Below, piece after piece: positions 8,749 through 16,756 of a stretch of DNA of 64,000 nucleotides; position 1 is the first letter of the stretch; every line of letters starts with the position of its first letter. Position numbers and translations under genes: made by a program. The notes under the pieces were generated by a model. The model was given only the letters and a program-made list of their open reading frames with translations. It ran no database searches and was not told where the DNA came from. Source of the stretch: Thermoguttaceae bacterium. GTDB taxonomy: Bacteria > Planctomycetota > Planctomycetia > Pirellulales > Thermoguttaceae. The DNA is taken from positions 107,688 to 171,687 of the forward strand of contig JAFRFG010000012.1 in the NCBI GenBank assembly GCA_017434455.1, read 5' to 3'.

Positions 8749-10161
8749 ATGACAGCTCCGAAAACAATGTATGAAAAAATCTTTGAGAATCACATTGTCT
8801 CCGAGGAACCCTCGGGGGATGTCATTCTCTACATCGATCAGCAGTTCTGTCACGAGGTGACCAGTCCCCAGGCGTTCGAGGGGCTTCGGCTGGCCGGCCG
8901 AAAGGTTCGCCGTCCCGAGAAGGTGATGGCGGTCTCGGATCATAACGTTCCGACCGAGCACCGCGATCAGCCGATCGCCGATCCGATCTCCAAAAAGCAG
9001 ATCGAGACGCTGCGCGACAACTGCCGAGAGTTCGGTGTGAAGCTCTACGACATCGACGACCCCGATCAGGGGGTGATTCATGTGGTGGGGCCGGAGCACG
9101 GCTATTCTCGTCCCGGAATGACGATCGTCTGCGGCGACTCCCACACCGCCACCCACGGCGCCTTCGGCGCGCTGGCCTTCGGCATCGGGACCAGCGAGGT
9201 GGAGCATGTCCTGGCGACTCAGACGATCCGCCAGAAGCGCAGCCGCACGATGCGGATCGACTGCGACGGGCGGCTGTCGCGAGGGATCACCGCGAAAGAC
9301 CTGATCCTCTACATCATCGGAAAGCTGACCACCGCCGGCTGCGCCGGGTACGCCGTGGAGTTCACCGGCGAGGCGTTCCGCTCCCTGACGATGGAAGGAC
9401 GGATGACTGTCTGCAATATGGGGATCGAGATGGGGGCCCGTTCGGCGATGATCGCCCCCGACGAAGTGACCTTCGCTTATCTGAAAGGGCTGGAGCAGGT
9501 TCCCCGGGGGGCCGCCTTTGAGGAGGCCGTCGCGCAGTGGAAGGCGCTTGCCTCCGACCCGGACGCGGTCTACGACAAGACCTATTTCTTCCATGCCTCG
9601 GATGTCGTCCCGATGGTGACCTGGGGAACGAATCCCGGTCAGGTCGCCCCGATCACCGGCTGCGTCCCCTCGCCGGAGGAGTTTGCCGACCCGGACGAAA
9701 AGAAAATGGCCGCCGCCGCGCTGGCCTACATGGGGCTCACCGCCGGGACGCCGATCACGTCGATCGACATTGACACGGTTTTCATCGGTTCGTGCACGAA
9801 CGGCCGCATCGAGGATTTCCGCGCCGCCGCCGCGGTGCTGAAAGGTTATAAGATCGCCGAAGGTGTCCGCGCCCTAGCGGTTCCCGGAAGCGGTATGGTC
9901 AAGCGTATGGCCGAGGCCGAGGGACTCGACAAGATCTTCATCGAGGCGGGGTTCCAGTGGCGTGACCCGGGCTGCTCGATGTGTCTGGCGATGAATCCCG
10001 ACCGGCTTGCCCCCCGGGAACGCTGCGCGGGGACGAGCAACCGGAATTTCGAGGGACGAATGGGAAAGGGGGGGCGCACCCACCTGGTTTCCCCCGCCAT
10101 GGCCGCGGCCGCGGCGGTGGCCGGCCATTTCGTCGACGTGCGCCAGTGGAAATTCAATTAA
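8749..10161 (+). CDS. leuC: 3-isopropylmalate dehydratase large subunit
   Basis: With LeuD it isomerises 2-isopropylmalate to 3-isopropylmalate in leucine synthesis. The 470-residue protein has the aconitase-family 4Fe-4S ligands Cys349 (in 'IGSCTNGR'), Cys409 and Cys412 (in 'DPGCSMC'). It also has '[24 protein letters not shown]' family blocks, cited here by position (about residues 126-150), and '[15 protein letters not shown]' near the end. Length and motifs fit the bacterial LeuC subfamily rather than homoaconitase, and the adjacent leuD supports this. The start is the ATG at 8749. No strong Shine-Dalgarno precedes it. Confidence 0.97.
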   Translation: MTAPKTMYEKIFENHIVSEEPSGDVILYIDQQFCHEVTSPQAFEGLRLAGRKVRRPEKVMAVSDHNVPTEHRDQPIADPISKKQIETLRDNCREFGVKLYDIDDPDQGVIHVVGPEHGYSRPGMTIVCGDSHTATHGAFGALAFGIGTSEVEHVLATQTIRQKRSRTMRIDCDGRLSRGITAKDLILYIIGKLTTAGCAGYAVEFTGEAFRSLTMEGRMTVCNMGIEMGARSAMIAPDEVTFAYLKGLEQVPRGAAFEEAVAQWKALASDPDAVYDKTYFFHASDVVPMVTWGTNPGQVAPITGCVPSPEEFADPDEKKMAAAALAYMGLTAGTPITSIDIDTVFIGSCTNGRIEDFRAAAAVLKGYKIAEGVRALAVPGSGMVKRMAEAEGLDKIFIEAGFQWRDPGCSMCLAMNPDRLAPRERCAGTSNRNFEGRMGKGGRTHLVSPAMAAAAAVAGHFVDVRQWKFN

Positions 10162-10246
10162 GCCGCGCGCCGCGAGGTTTCGGTCAAAAGAAAGTACCTT
10201 CAAAGCACACTTCAAGCGATAAGCGATATAAGGATATAACAGAACA

Positions 10247-10840
10247 ATGAAACCTTTCACCCAGCATACCGGCCTGGTGGTTCCGATGGACCGCAGCGAT
10301 GTCGATACCGATCAGCTCGTCCCGAAGCAGTTCCTCAAGCGGATCGAGCGCAGCGGTTTCGGTCAGTTCCTCTTCTACGACTGGCGCTATCTCGACGACG
10401 GTTCCGACAACCCCGAATTTGAACTGAACCGTCCCGAGTACAGGGGGGCGACCATCCTCCTGGCCCGCCGCAACTTCGGCTGCGGTTCCTCGCGCGAGCA
10501 CGCCCCCTGGGCGATTGCCGACTACGGTTTCCGCGTCGTGATCGCGTCGAGTTTCGCCGATATCTTCTACAGCAACAGCTTCAAGAACGGGATTTTGCTG
10601 ATCCGTTTCCCCGAAGAGACGATCGAGAAACTCTTTGCCCGCGCCGCGGCCGTACCCGGCTGGAAGCTGACGGTCGATCTGGAGAAGATGCTCATCACCG
10701 ACGACGGCGGCCTGGAACTGCCGTTCGAACTGGATGAGTTCCGCCGCAACTGTCTCCTCAACGGGCTGGACGACATCGGCCTGACCCTCCAAAAAGAGGA
10801 CGCCATCCTCGCCTGGGAAAAGGCCCACGGCGTGGTCTGA
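10247..10840 (+). CDS. leuD: 3-isopropylmalate dehydratase small subunit
   Basis: The swivel-domain partner of LeuC, 197 residues, the usual LeuD length. It has '[20 protein letters not shown]' near the N-terminus, '[19 protein letters not shown]' (the substrate-recognition loop, about residues 70-88) and '[16 protein letters not shown]'. It lies 85 nt downstream of leuC on the same strand and is followed at once by a terminator, so leuC-leuD form a closed two-gene unit. The cytoplasmic complex acts in leucine biosynthesis. Confidence 0.97.
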   Translation: MKPFTQHTGLVVPMDRSDVDTDQLVPKQFLKRIERSGFGQFLFYDWRYLDDGSDNPEFELNRPEYRGATILLARRNFGCGSSREHAPWAIADYGFRVVIASSFADIFYSNSFKNGILLIRFPEETIEKLFARAAAVPGWKLTVDLEKMLITDDGGLELPFELDEFRRNCLLNGLDDIGLTLQKEDAILAWEKAHGVV

Positions 10841-10870
10841 GAGCCGACGCAACACTCTTGTGACAACGAA

Positions 10871-10895
10871 AACACCCCCGCGGGGGTGTTTTTTT
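10871..10895 (+). terminator. terminator after leuD
   Basis: A perfect 20-nt palindrome (AACACCCCCG / CGGGGGTGTT, 10871-10890) is followed by five T. It stands 30 nt after the leuD stop. Confidence 0.92.
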
Positions 10896-11071
10896 ATCGT
10901 CGCGGGATCCGCCCGGCGGGCTTTGCCGCGGGCGCGCCGGGAAAGGTGCTTTTAGCGGTACCGAAGTCGGCGAGGGAATGAACGAGCCCGATGCTCATCG
11001 CTGTTTCCAGCGTGTCCGCGACATGATTAAATGAGTCGCACCACTTGACGACAAACCTGTCGATTATTTGA

Positions 11072-11100
11072 TTGACTTTATTGAAATATTTTTCTATACT
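11072..11100 (+). promoter_or_regulatory. strong sigma70-like promoter
   Basis: TTGACT (11072-11077), 17-nt AT-rich spacer, TATACT (11095-11100). The surrounding stretch is clearly more AT-rich than its neighbours. It faces the small membrane protein at 11219. Confidence 0.65.
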
Positions 11101-11218
11101 ATCAGTTGACGAGTCGGTTGTCTTGGCCAACAACTTGACGGCTCGAAGATGGCCCGTCCGTCGGCTGTAATCTCGAAAGAAAACCCGAAGACAGCAATAT
11201 TTGAGGACATGGTATCTC

Positions 11219-11542
11219 ATGGGTGTTTCGAAGTTCCTTAAGTCGTATTTTTCGCCGGATCCAACTCCACGGGGTTACATTCTTTTTCCTGTTGGCGGCG
11301 GCCCCACCCGTGGGGAGAGGATTGTTGTTGCTGTCGTTGTGATATTATTCCTCTTTGCTGCCATCTTTTTTGCTTGGGCAGTTTTGACCGACTGGACACC
11401 CGCCCCGCGCCCTGCCCAAAGTACTGAATACCTTCGTGGCGGAAACCCTAACTCTCAGGTTATAGGGGACCATCTCGGCGGGCCCGATCGGCCGGCTGTT
11501 CGTGTTGGCCGAAGACCAGATGTGGGGGAGCCGAGGCCGTAG
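11219..11542 (+). CDS. hypothetical small single-helix membrane protein
   Basis: A 107-residue ORF of unknown function. It has a polar N-terminus, one strong hydrophobic helix at about residues 37-62 ('VVAVVVILFLFAAIFFAWAV' core) and a Pro/Gly/Arg-rich tail. I recognise no family. Support comes from the good promoter 119 nt upstream on the same strand and the clear transmembrane segment. Against it, there is no obvious Shine-Dalgarno, and the tail looks like low-constraint sequence. A minus-strand ORF (10894-11220) starts on the overlapping bases and competes with it. An in-frame TTG at 11201 is an alternative start. Confidence 0.45.
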   Translation: MGVSKFLKSYFSPDPTPRGYILFPVGGGPTRGERIVVAVVVILFLFAAIFFAWAVLTDWTPAPRPAQSTEYLRGGNPNSQVIGDHLGGPDRPAVRVGRRPDVGEPRP

Positions 11543-11574
11543 CCGCCGGCAGATATATCTGCACTTTATTCATA

Positions 11575-11621
11575 AAAAGAAAAAGCGTGAAACGCTAGAA
11601 ATACCGACGTTTCACGCTTTT
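11575..11621 (-). terminator. terminator of the tRNA-Ala gene
   Basis: Arms 11581-11594 and 11608-11621 are perfect 14-nt inverted repeats (AAAAGCGTGAAACG / CGTTTCACGCTTTT) with a 13-nt loop. Read on the minus strand they end in a T-rich run. The hairpin starts directly at the tRNA 3' end. Confidence 0.85.
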
Positions 11622-11693
11622 GGAGCTAGACGGACTCGAACCGACGACCCCTGCCTTGCAAAGGCAATGCTCTCCCAACTGAGCTATAGCCCC
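11621..11693 (-). tRNA. tRNA-Ala (anticodon TGC)
   Basis: A 73-nt gene on the minus strand. The acceptor stem is GGGGCTA/TAGCTCC with A73. The D arm is GCTC...GAGC, the anticodon stem TTGCC/GGCAG with loop TTTGCAA (anticodon TGC), and the T arm contains GGTTCGAGTCC. CCA is not encoded. It has its own promoter upstream and a hairpin terminator immediately downstream, so it is a single-tRNA transcription unit. Confidence 0.95.
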
Positions 11694-11706
11694 GCCTATG
11701 GCGGAT

Positions 11707-11734
11707 ATTCTACTTAAAACCCCCTTGGGGTCAA
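11707..11734 (-). promoter_or_regulatory. promoter of tRNA-Ala
   Basis: On the minus strand TTGACC (11729-11734) and TAGAAT (11707-11712) are separated by 16 nt. The tRNA begins 13 nt after the -10, as expected for a tRNA promoter. Confidence 0.75.
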
Positions 11735-11777
11735 GTATAGGCGCTTCTCTTGGCCGTGTCCCGAAGAGGGGAACGGT

Positions 11778-13016
11778 TTATTTCTTTTTTAGAAAAATTA
11801 CCGTGTTCCCCTTGATTTTAACCGTCAGACCGAGCGCGTCGGCGAGGATTTTGATCGCCTTGCGCCGGTCGGCCTGGTCGAACCGGCAGGTCACGCGGGT
11901 ATCGAGCGTGATCCCGGCGTTCTCGGCCGAGGGGTCGAGCAGACATTCCAGACCGAGCTGCGATCGGAACGACTCGAAGACCGAGCCGAGGGGAACTTGC
12001 CGCAGCTCGCCGGAGAGGATCCGCGTGGCGTCCTGTTCGCCGCCGCGCTGATGCGAGCGGTTCCCCGATCGTTTGGCCGGGGGGGCGGAACCTTCCGTTG
12101 CCCGGGCTTGGTCCGAGGGGCGGGAGCCGCCGGCTTTCGCCGCGCCGAGCACCTGGCGCATTCGCTCCAGGGCGATTTTGTACTCGATATCCGCCAGGTC
12201 CTCGAACGGCCCGGTCGCCTTGAGCTTGTCGATCACCGATTCCCAGCGGATGCCGGGATACGCCTGACGGTCGATTCCGGCCAGCTCATCGCGCTCAAAG
12301 CCGAGGGTGACCTCCCCCTGCGCCTTGCGCGAAACGGGATAAAGAACCGGCTTCTGATCGTCGATCCGCCACGAGACATCGAACCCGATCAGCAGCAGCG
12401 AGAAGAGATCTTCCGCCGGAATGGGGGGGACGTGCAGCGGCCGCCAGCAGTCGAACGGCATGGTTCGGACCTTCTCCCAGGAGAAGTCGATCTTCTTCGC
12501 CGCCTCGGCCAGAAGCTCCGAGGGGACGCAGCCGTCTTCCCCGTCGAGGGAGATAGGCGTCTTGAGGCGTCCCTGATTGGGGTTGGACAGGAGGGCAAGC
12601 TTCTCACGGCGCAGGGCGCGGTCGAGGAGGAACGTCCCGACCGACCCCGGCGGCCCGACGTAGAGGAAACGGTCCAGAAAAAAGGCCTCCAGCTTGACTG
12701 CGGCCAGCGCTTCGGTCAGCCCTTCGGCCAGCGGAACCGAGCGGTTCGAGTAGGTGATCGGAAGGTTGGGGTCGATTCGCCTGTCCAGAAGAAAGGTGAA
12801 CCCGTCGATCCGGGCGCGCATTTCGAGCAGGTCGAGCACAGGCAGGTCCTTCAGCTCGAAGTCGGCGGTCGTGGTCCAGATTTCGATTCCCCCCGCGCCG
12901 AGGACCGGCATCGCGAGCCCGAGAAAGAGCGCCATGCCCAGCGCGGCGAACCGCAGGGCCCGTGCCGCGCCAGCTAAGGGGGAATGATGGGGGGACAGGA
13001 GTGGGGGGAAAGTCAT
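11778..13016 (-). CDS. secreted protein with two STN-like domains
   Basis: A 412-residue exported protein with a signal peptide (about residues 20-42, 'LRFAALGMALFLGLAMPVLG' core). Two stretches look like secretin/TonB short N-terminal (STN) domains. The first is residues 48-120 ('TTADFELKDLPVLDLLEMRA'...). The second is residues 330-410 ('ILSGELRQVPLGSVFESF'... 'KAIKILADALGLTVKIKGN'). A basic linker rich in Arg/Ser/Gly (about 285-330) separates them. Such domains mediate periplasmic protein contacts, and related proteins are common in planctomycete genomes, but the partner is unknown. It follows the degenerate esterase gene with an 18-nt gap and is probably co-transcribed with it. Confidence 0.78.
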   Translation of the reverse strand: MTFPPLLSPHHSPLAGAARALRFAALGMALFLGLAMPVLGAGGIEIWTTTADFELKDLPVLDLLEMRARIDGFTFLLDRRIDPNLPITYSNRSVPLAEGLTEALAAVKLEAFFLDRFLYVGPPGSVGTFLLDRALRREKLALLSNPNQGRLKTPISLDGEDGCVPSELLAEAAKKIDFSWEKVRTMPFDCWRPLHVPPIPAEDLFSLLLIGFDVSWRIDDQKPVLYPVSRKAQGEVTLGFERDELAGIDRQAYPGIRWESVIDKLKATGPFEDLADIEYKIALERMRQVLGAAKAGGSRPSDQARATEGSAPPAKRSGNRSHQRGGEQDATRILSGELRQVPLGSVFESFRSQLGLECLLDPSAENAGITLDTRVTCRFDQADRRKAIKILADALGLTVKIKGNTVIFLKKK

Positions 13017-13034
13017 GGACGAAAACGGCCGGTT

Positions 13035-14702
13035 CTATTGGGGGGAGGCGATCGGGTCGGTGAGCAGCGGCCAGCAGTCGCTTCGAAAACCGGGAACGGG
13101 GAGATCGTCTTCGCCGCGGAGGTTCCCCTTGGGAGCGTCGGACCAGCTATAGCGCACCGCCGCCGGCGAGGCGACGAAATCGGAGGTGACGATCACCCGG
13201 TCCCCTTCGATGACGGCTTGGGCCTTAAAGAACTTGCGGTCCGGCCCGGCCAGGACGAAGCCGTCGATCGGCGGGACATCATCGGCTATCTGCGCGTCGT
13301 CGGTCGTTTGCGTGTCGTCGTCTATCTGGGTATCGTCGGCCGTTTGTGTGTCGCCGATCGGCTCTTCGTCCGTCGATTCCTCGTCGAGGGGGGCCGGATG
13401 AAGGGGGCCGGAAAACCGAACCAAAGCGCGGTCCCCCTCAAAGGTGATCGCGCATATTTTCGTTTGCGTCCCCGCCTGGCCCTGGCCGTATTCCTCGCGC
13501 AGAACCTGTTCGGCCAGCCGCCGGCCGAGCATCTCGGGGACGGCGGGGACCCCCAGGTCGAAGGTGACCACCGAAGAAACCAAGCGCAGGGCGCCGGCGC
13601 GGCGCTGCGCCTGGCGGTACTCGGCCGCGGCGCTGTCGGTGTTGTCCTCATCCGGGCCGATCAGCGCGCCGGTTTCAAGATAGAAGAAGGGGAAATCCCC
13701 CTGCCGCCAGTCCATGCGCCACTGTTCGATCATCGCCGTGAGGAGTTCCCCGTACTGGCCGGCGCGGGGGATATCCAAGTCGTCCGGCTCAAAGACCGCG
13801 CCGCGGATCGCCAGGTGCGTCAGGGGGGCCAGCGTCCCGTTGAAGAGGGCGCCAAAGTCGTTTTTCGCGTCGGCACCCGAGGTCTGGAAGGCGGGGTCGA
13901 GCCACTGCTCGATCCCGGCCGGGTCGCGGGCGGTGATCACGATGCCGATCGGAACCGACAGCCGGGAGGTGAGCTCTTTGCCGAAGGCGGCGGCCAGCGC
14001 CAGCTGGCCCGGCTGTTTCTCCTCGTCCCAAAGATTCCACTGCCCCCGGATCGCGCTCTTTCTTCGGGGGGATTCCACCGGCGAAAGAGAGAGAATCCGA
14101 AGATTGCTCTGTTCATCCGCCGTCGGTACATCTTCCTGTGAGGCGGTGCCTTCGCGCAGCATCGCCCGAGAGCCGACAAACAGCCAGACGTCGCCCAGCC
14201 AAATGTCTTGAATCTCCTGGCGGTTCTTTTTCCCCTGGACACTGAGCCGATAGGGGCCGCCGGCGCCCAGCGGCGGGAGCGTCACCGACCAGACGCCGTT
14301 GCGGTCGGCCTCGGCCGCCGCGATGAGCGGAAGATTATTTTCGGCTGGAGAGGCGTCGGCTTGGGCACTGTCGGTTTGGGCACTATCGTTTTGATCACCG
14401 TCGGTTTCAGACCGATCGCCTTTGGGCTTCTCGGCCGCCTCCGGCGATAAGGTGACCGTCACTTTTTCCCCGGGGGTGGCCTCGCCGCGGATCTGAATCG
14501 GGCGCTGGCGCTGAAGGACCATGTGGGAAGAATAGAGCGTGGAGAGCCGGACATTTCCCCAAAGAACACCCCCCTCGGCGGCGCTTAAGAGCAAAAACAC
14601 GCCCCACAGCAGGGGAACCAAGAGGCGGGAAAGCGCGGCGCGGAAGCGTATTCCCGCCGGGGGAAGGAGCGTATGTTGGGGAACCGTACTGTTTTGTCTC
14701 AC
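13035..14702 (-). CDS. sialate O-acetylesterase homologue lacking catalytic residues
   Basis: A 555-residue exported protein with the fold order of bacterial sialate O-acetylesterases (SGNH hydrolases). It opens with 'STLYSSHMVLQRQRPIQIRG' and 'GEKVTVTL', then a beta-sandwich, then 'LGDVWLFVGSRAM'. Active enzymes have 'CSGQSNM' there, so the nucleophile Ser is Arg179. The 'YQGESN' block reads 'FEPDDLDIPR', and the C-terminal catalytic His block ('HP..K...G.RLA') reads 'VPAVPEMLGRRLA'. Two acidic low-complexity insertions sit at about residues 87-121 and near the C-terminus (Asp/Thr/Gln repeats). I chose the GTG at 14702 because AAGGA lies 7 nt upstream. The TTG at 14759 is inside the -35 box. 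Confidence 0.75.
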   Translation of the reverse strand: MRQNSTVPQHTLLPPAGIRFRAALSRLLVPLLWGVFLLLSAAEGGVLWGNVRLSTLYSSHMVLQRQRPIQIRGEATPGEKVTVTLSPEAAEKPKGDRSETDGDQNDSAQTDSAQADASPAENNLPLIAAAEADRNGVWSVTLPPLGAGGPYRLSVQGKKNRQEIQDIWLGDVWLFVGSRAMLREGTASQEDVPTADEQSNLRILSLSPVESPRRKSAIRGQWNLWDEEKQPGQLALAAAFGKELTSRLSVPIGIVITARDPAGIEQWLDPAFQTSGADAKNDFGALFNGTLAPLTHLAIRGAVFEPDDLDIPRAGQYGELLTAMIEQWRMDWRQGDFPFFYLETGALIGPDEDNTDSAAAEYRQAQRRAGALRLVSSVVTFDLGVPAVPEMLGRRLAEQVLREEYGQGQAGTQTKICAITFEGDRALVRFSGPLHPAPLDEESTDEEPIGDTQTADDTQIDDDTQTTDDAQIADDVPPIDGFVLAGPDRKFFKAQAVIEGDRVIVTSDFVASPAAVRYSWSDAPKGNLRGEDDLPVPGFRSDCWPLLTDPIASPQ

Positions 14703-14730
14703 GGCAGCGTCCTTTTCAGCTCTTTGGCAA

Positions 14731-14759
14731 AGTGTAAGGGGTCTATTATGTCGCGTCAA
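14731..14759 (-). promoter_or_regulatory. promoter for the esterase-like/STN gene pair
   Basis: On the minus strand TTGACG (14754-14759), 17-nt spacer, TACACT (14731-14736). Transcription would begin just upstream of the GTG start at 14702, whose Shine-Dalgarno AAGGA reads at 14714-14710. Confidence 0.65.
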
Positions 14760-14782
14760 AAACTGCGATTAAAAACGGCGCG

Positions 14783-16543
14783 TCAGATCCAATGCATCGA
14801 GACCATTAGGTCGTAGAACCACGGGTGGGTCCACGGGTTCCAGACCGGGTACGAGACCGACATGACCGAAAGGGCCAGAAGCGCCAGCACCACGGCGCGC
14901 CCGGCGCGGGAGGAGGCCATGCGGTCGAGCGGCTCGAGGATCGTCAGGAACCAGAACGGGATCAGCGGGAAGAACCAGCGCAGGCCGCTGGTGATCCCTC
15001 CGTAACTGCGGTCTCCCTGGGGACGGGAGATATAGAAGGCGAAGAAAACCGCGGTCACGGCCAGGACGGTCAGCGCCATTGCTCGGGCCGCCGGCGCGGA
15101 CTGTCTGCGAAAGCCGATCGAAAAGGCGCCGATAAAGCTCAGGATCCAGATCGGCGAGAGGGAAAACACCCCGTGGTGCCCGATGGTCGTGTGGAGCAGA
15201 TAGACCAGCATGGACGGCTCCCCCTTATCGACCCCGGTTCGGTTGGCCCAGTAGCTGGTTCGGGCCAGTTTGGTGTCCCGTGCCTTCCCCGCGGGGAAGT
15301 AACGGTAGATGTACCAGTCGTCCGGATCGAAGGAACCGACCGAGACGTTATCCGGGTCGTCGGGATGCTCGGCCCGGGCCACGGCGAGATGGTCCCGCTT
15401 TTGGGCGTAGGCCGGCTTGATGGTCTGATGGGCGATGTAGTTGGTTCCGAAGAAGAGAAACGCGACCACCAGTCCGGCGCTCACCGAGATGGTCAGTGTC
15501 TTGACCGGCGCGCGCACGAGCAGAACCACGCAGAGCAAAAGCGCGATCAGCGCGGCGGGCAGCTCGCACGCCACGGCGAAGGCGCCGAACAGCCCCGCGC
15601 CTAGGAACTGATACCATCGCCGATCGCCGTCGAGGATGCGGCTGGCGCAGTAAAGGGCGATGATCACCGAGACGAACCCGGGGAGGTGGTTGTTGACCGT
15701 CACGGCGAAGGTCGACAGAAACGTGGCGAAACAAAGAGTCGCCACCGCGGCGATCCGTCCCCAGTCGGTCTTGCCGTAGCGTTCGATCAGACGCGCCATC
15801 AGCACCCAGCTGAGAACCAGCGGGAGAAGGTTATAGATCACCAATAAAATCCGCGCGGTGAGGAACGGATGATTGGCCAGCGACAGACCGGTGGTATGGT
15901 ACAAGATCCAATAGGGGACCGCCATCACCGCGGGGAGAAGGGTCGGTTTGCTCGAATACAGATACCCGCTGTGGGGGTTGGCCGGATCGTACTGCTCGTC
16001 TTTGAGGCCGTGCTTGACCATATCGATGGTCTCCCAGCCGCCGGTCTCCATCACTTTATCGATCGCGAACGGGACCCACTGTTTTTGATAGGCGGCCCCC
16101 GGAGGGCAGTTCTCCCGGCAGAAGCGGTCCGGGCAGGGGCAGGAGCAGCCGCGTTTGATCTCCTCGGCGCTGTAGGGGCCCTCTTTCCCCGCGCGGTCGA
16201 GGGGAACGTACCGATACAGCCGGCAGTCCGGTTCGACCAGGGCGCGGATGGTGAGCCAGCGGCTGCGGTCGTTGGCCGAGAGGGTGGGGCGGTCTTTTTT
16301 TGCGTCCTCAAGCAGCCGGCGGGCCAGCTGCTTGAGGTCCCGCTCGATGCGGTCCTCGGCGACGCCGCGCTTTCGCAGTTCGGCCCGGCGCTGGGCGACG
16401 CGAGCGGGGATCACCGCTCGGCGCGCGTTTTCGATCGCCCGATCGGGGATCGAATCGACCGCGGCGATTCGTCCGAAGATCAACGCCGCCGAAACGACAA
16501 TCAGCAGGGTGTATATCTGCCGCCGGATTGCTTGGTCCATCAC
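14783..16543 (-). CDS. polytopic membrane protein, unknown function
   Basis: A 586-residue protein. One N-terminal helix (about 10-28) is followed by a charged coiled stretch (35-85) and an extracytoplasmic loop with five closely spaced cysteines (residues 133, 135, 137, 142 and 146). About ten hydrophobic helices run from about residue 200 to the C-terminus. The 'HSGYLYSSKPTLLP' segment and loop layout recall GT-C/dolichyl-phosphate-mannose-type glycosyltransferases, but I do not see a decisive motif, so it stays unnamed. The Cys cluster may form disulfides or hold metal. It has its own promoter and a 48-nt leader. Confidence 0.75.
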   Translation of the reverse strand: MMDQAIRRQIYTLLIVVSAALIFGRIAAVDSIPDRAIENARRAVIPARVAQRRAELRKRGVAEDRIERDLKQLARRLLEDAKKDRPTLSANDRSRWLTIRALVEPDCRLYRYVPLDRAGKEGPYSAEEIKRGCSCPCPDRFCRENCPPGAAYQKQWVPFAIDKVMETGGWETIDMVKHGLKDEQYDPANPHSGYLYSSKPTLLPAVMAVPYWILYHTTGLSLANHPFLTARILLVIYNLLPLVLSWVLMARLIERYGKTDWGRIAAVATLCFATFLSTFAVTVNNHLPGFVSVIIALYCASRILDGDRRWYQFLGAGLFGAFAVACELPAALIALLLCVVLLVRAPVKTLTISVSAGLVVAFLFFGTNYIAHQTIKPAYAQKRDHLAVARAEHPDDPDNVSVGSFDPDDWYIYRYFPAGKARDTKLARTSYWANRTGVDKGEPSMLVYLLHTTIGHHGVFSLSPIWILSFIGAFSIGFRRQSAPAARAMALTVLAVTAVFFAFYISRPQGDRSYGGITSGLRWFFPLIPFWFLTILEPLDRMASSRAGRAVVLALLALSVMSVSYPVWNPWTHPWFYDLMVSMHWI

Positions 16544-16597
16544 TTCCCTCGCGTGCCGCCTGAGGCGGCCAAAAAAACTGTATCGTACGCGCTGTTA

Positions 16598-16626
16598 AGT
16601 ATACGTGACGCCCCGTAAAAAAACAA
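16598..16626 (-). promoter_or_regulatory. promoter for the 14.8-16.5 kb membrane protein gene
   Basis: On the minus strand TTGTTT (16621-16626), 17-nt spacer, TATACT (16598-16603). Confidence 0.6.
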
Positions 16627-16756
16627 TTTATCGACAGACCCATTGCTGCTTATCGCCGGATTTGGCCGTTCCCGGCGGCGCGAGGCGGGCAAAACGCCTT
16701 AAATATAAGCTCAAAGGGGGGGCTTCATCTGCCCCCCCTCGAGCCGCTGCTTGGGG

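Noticed and set aside
10894..11220. A 108-codon minus-strand ORF in the AT-rich island
   Set aside because: No promoter or ribosome site is seen on that strand and it runs into the leuD terminator. The plus-strand ORF has a promoter. It cannot be fully excluded.
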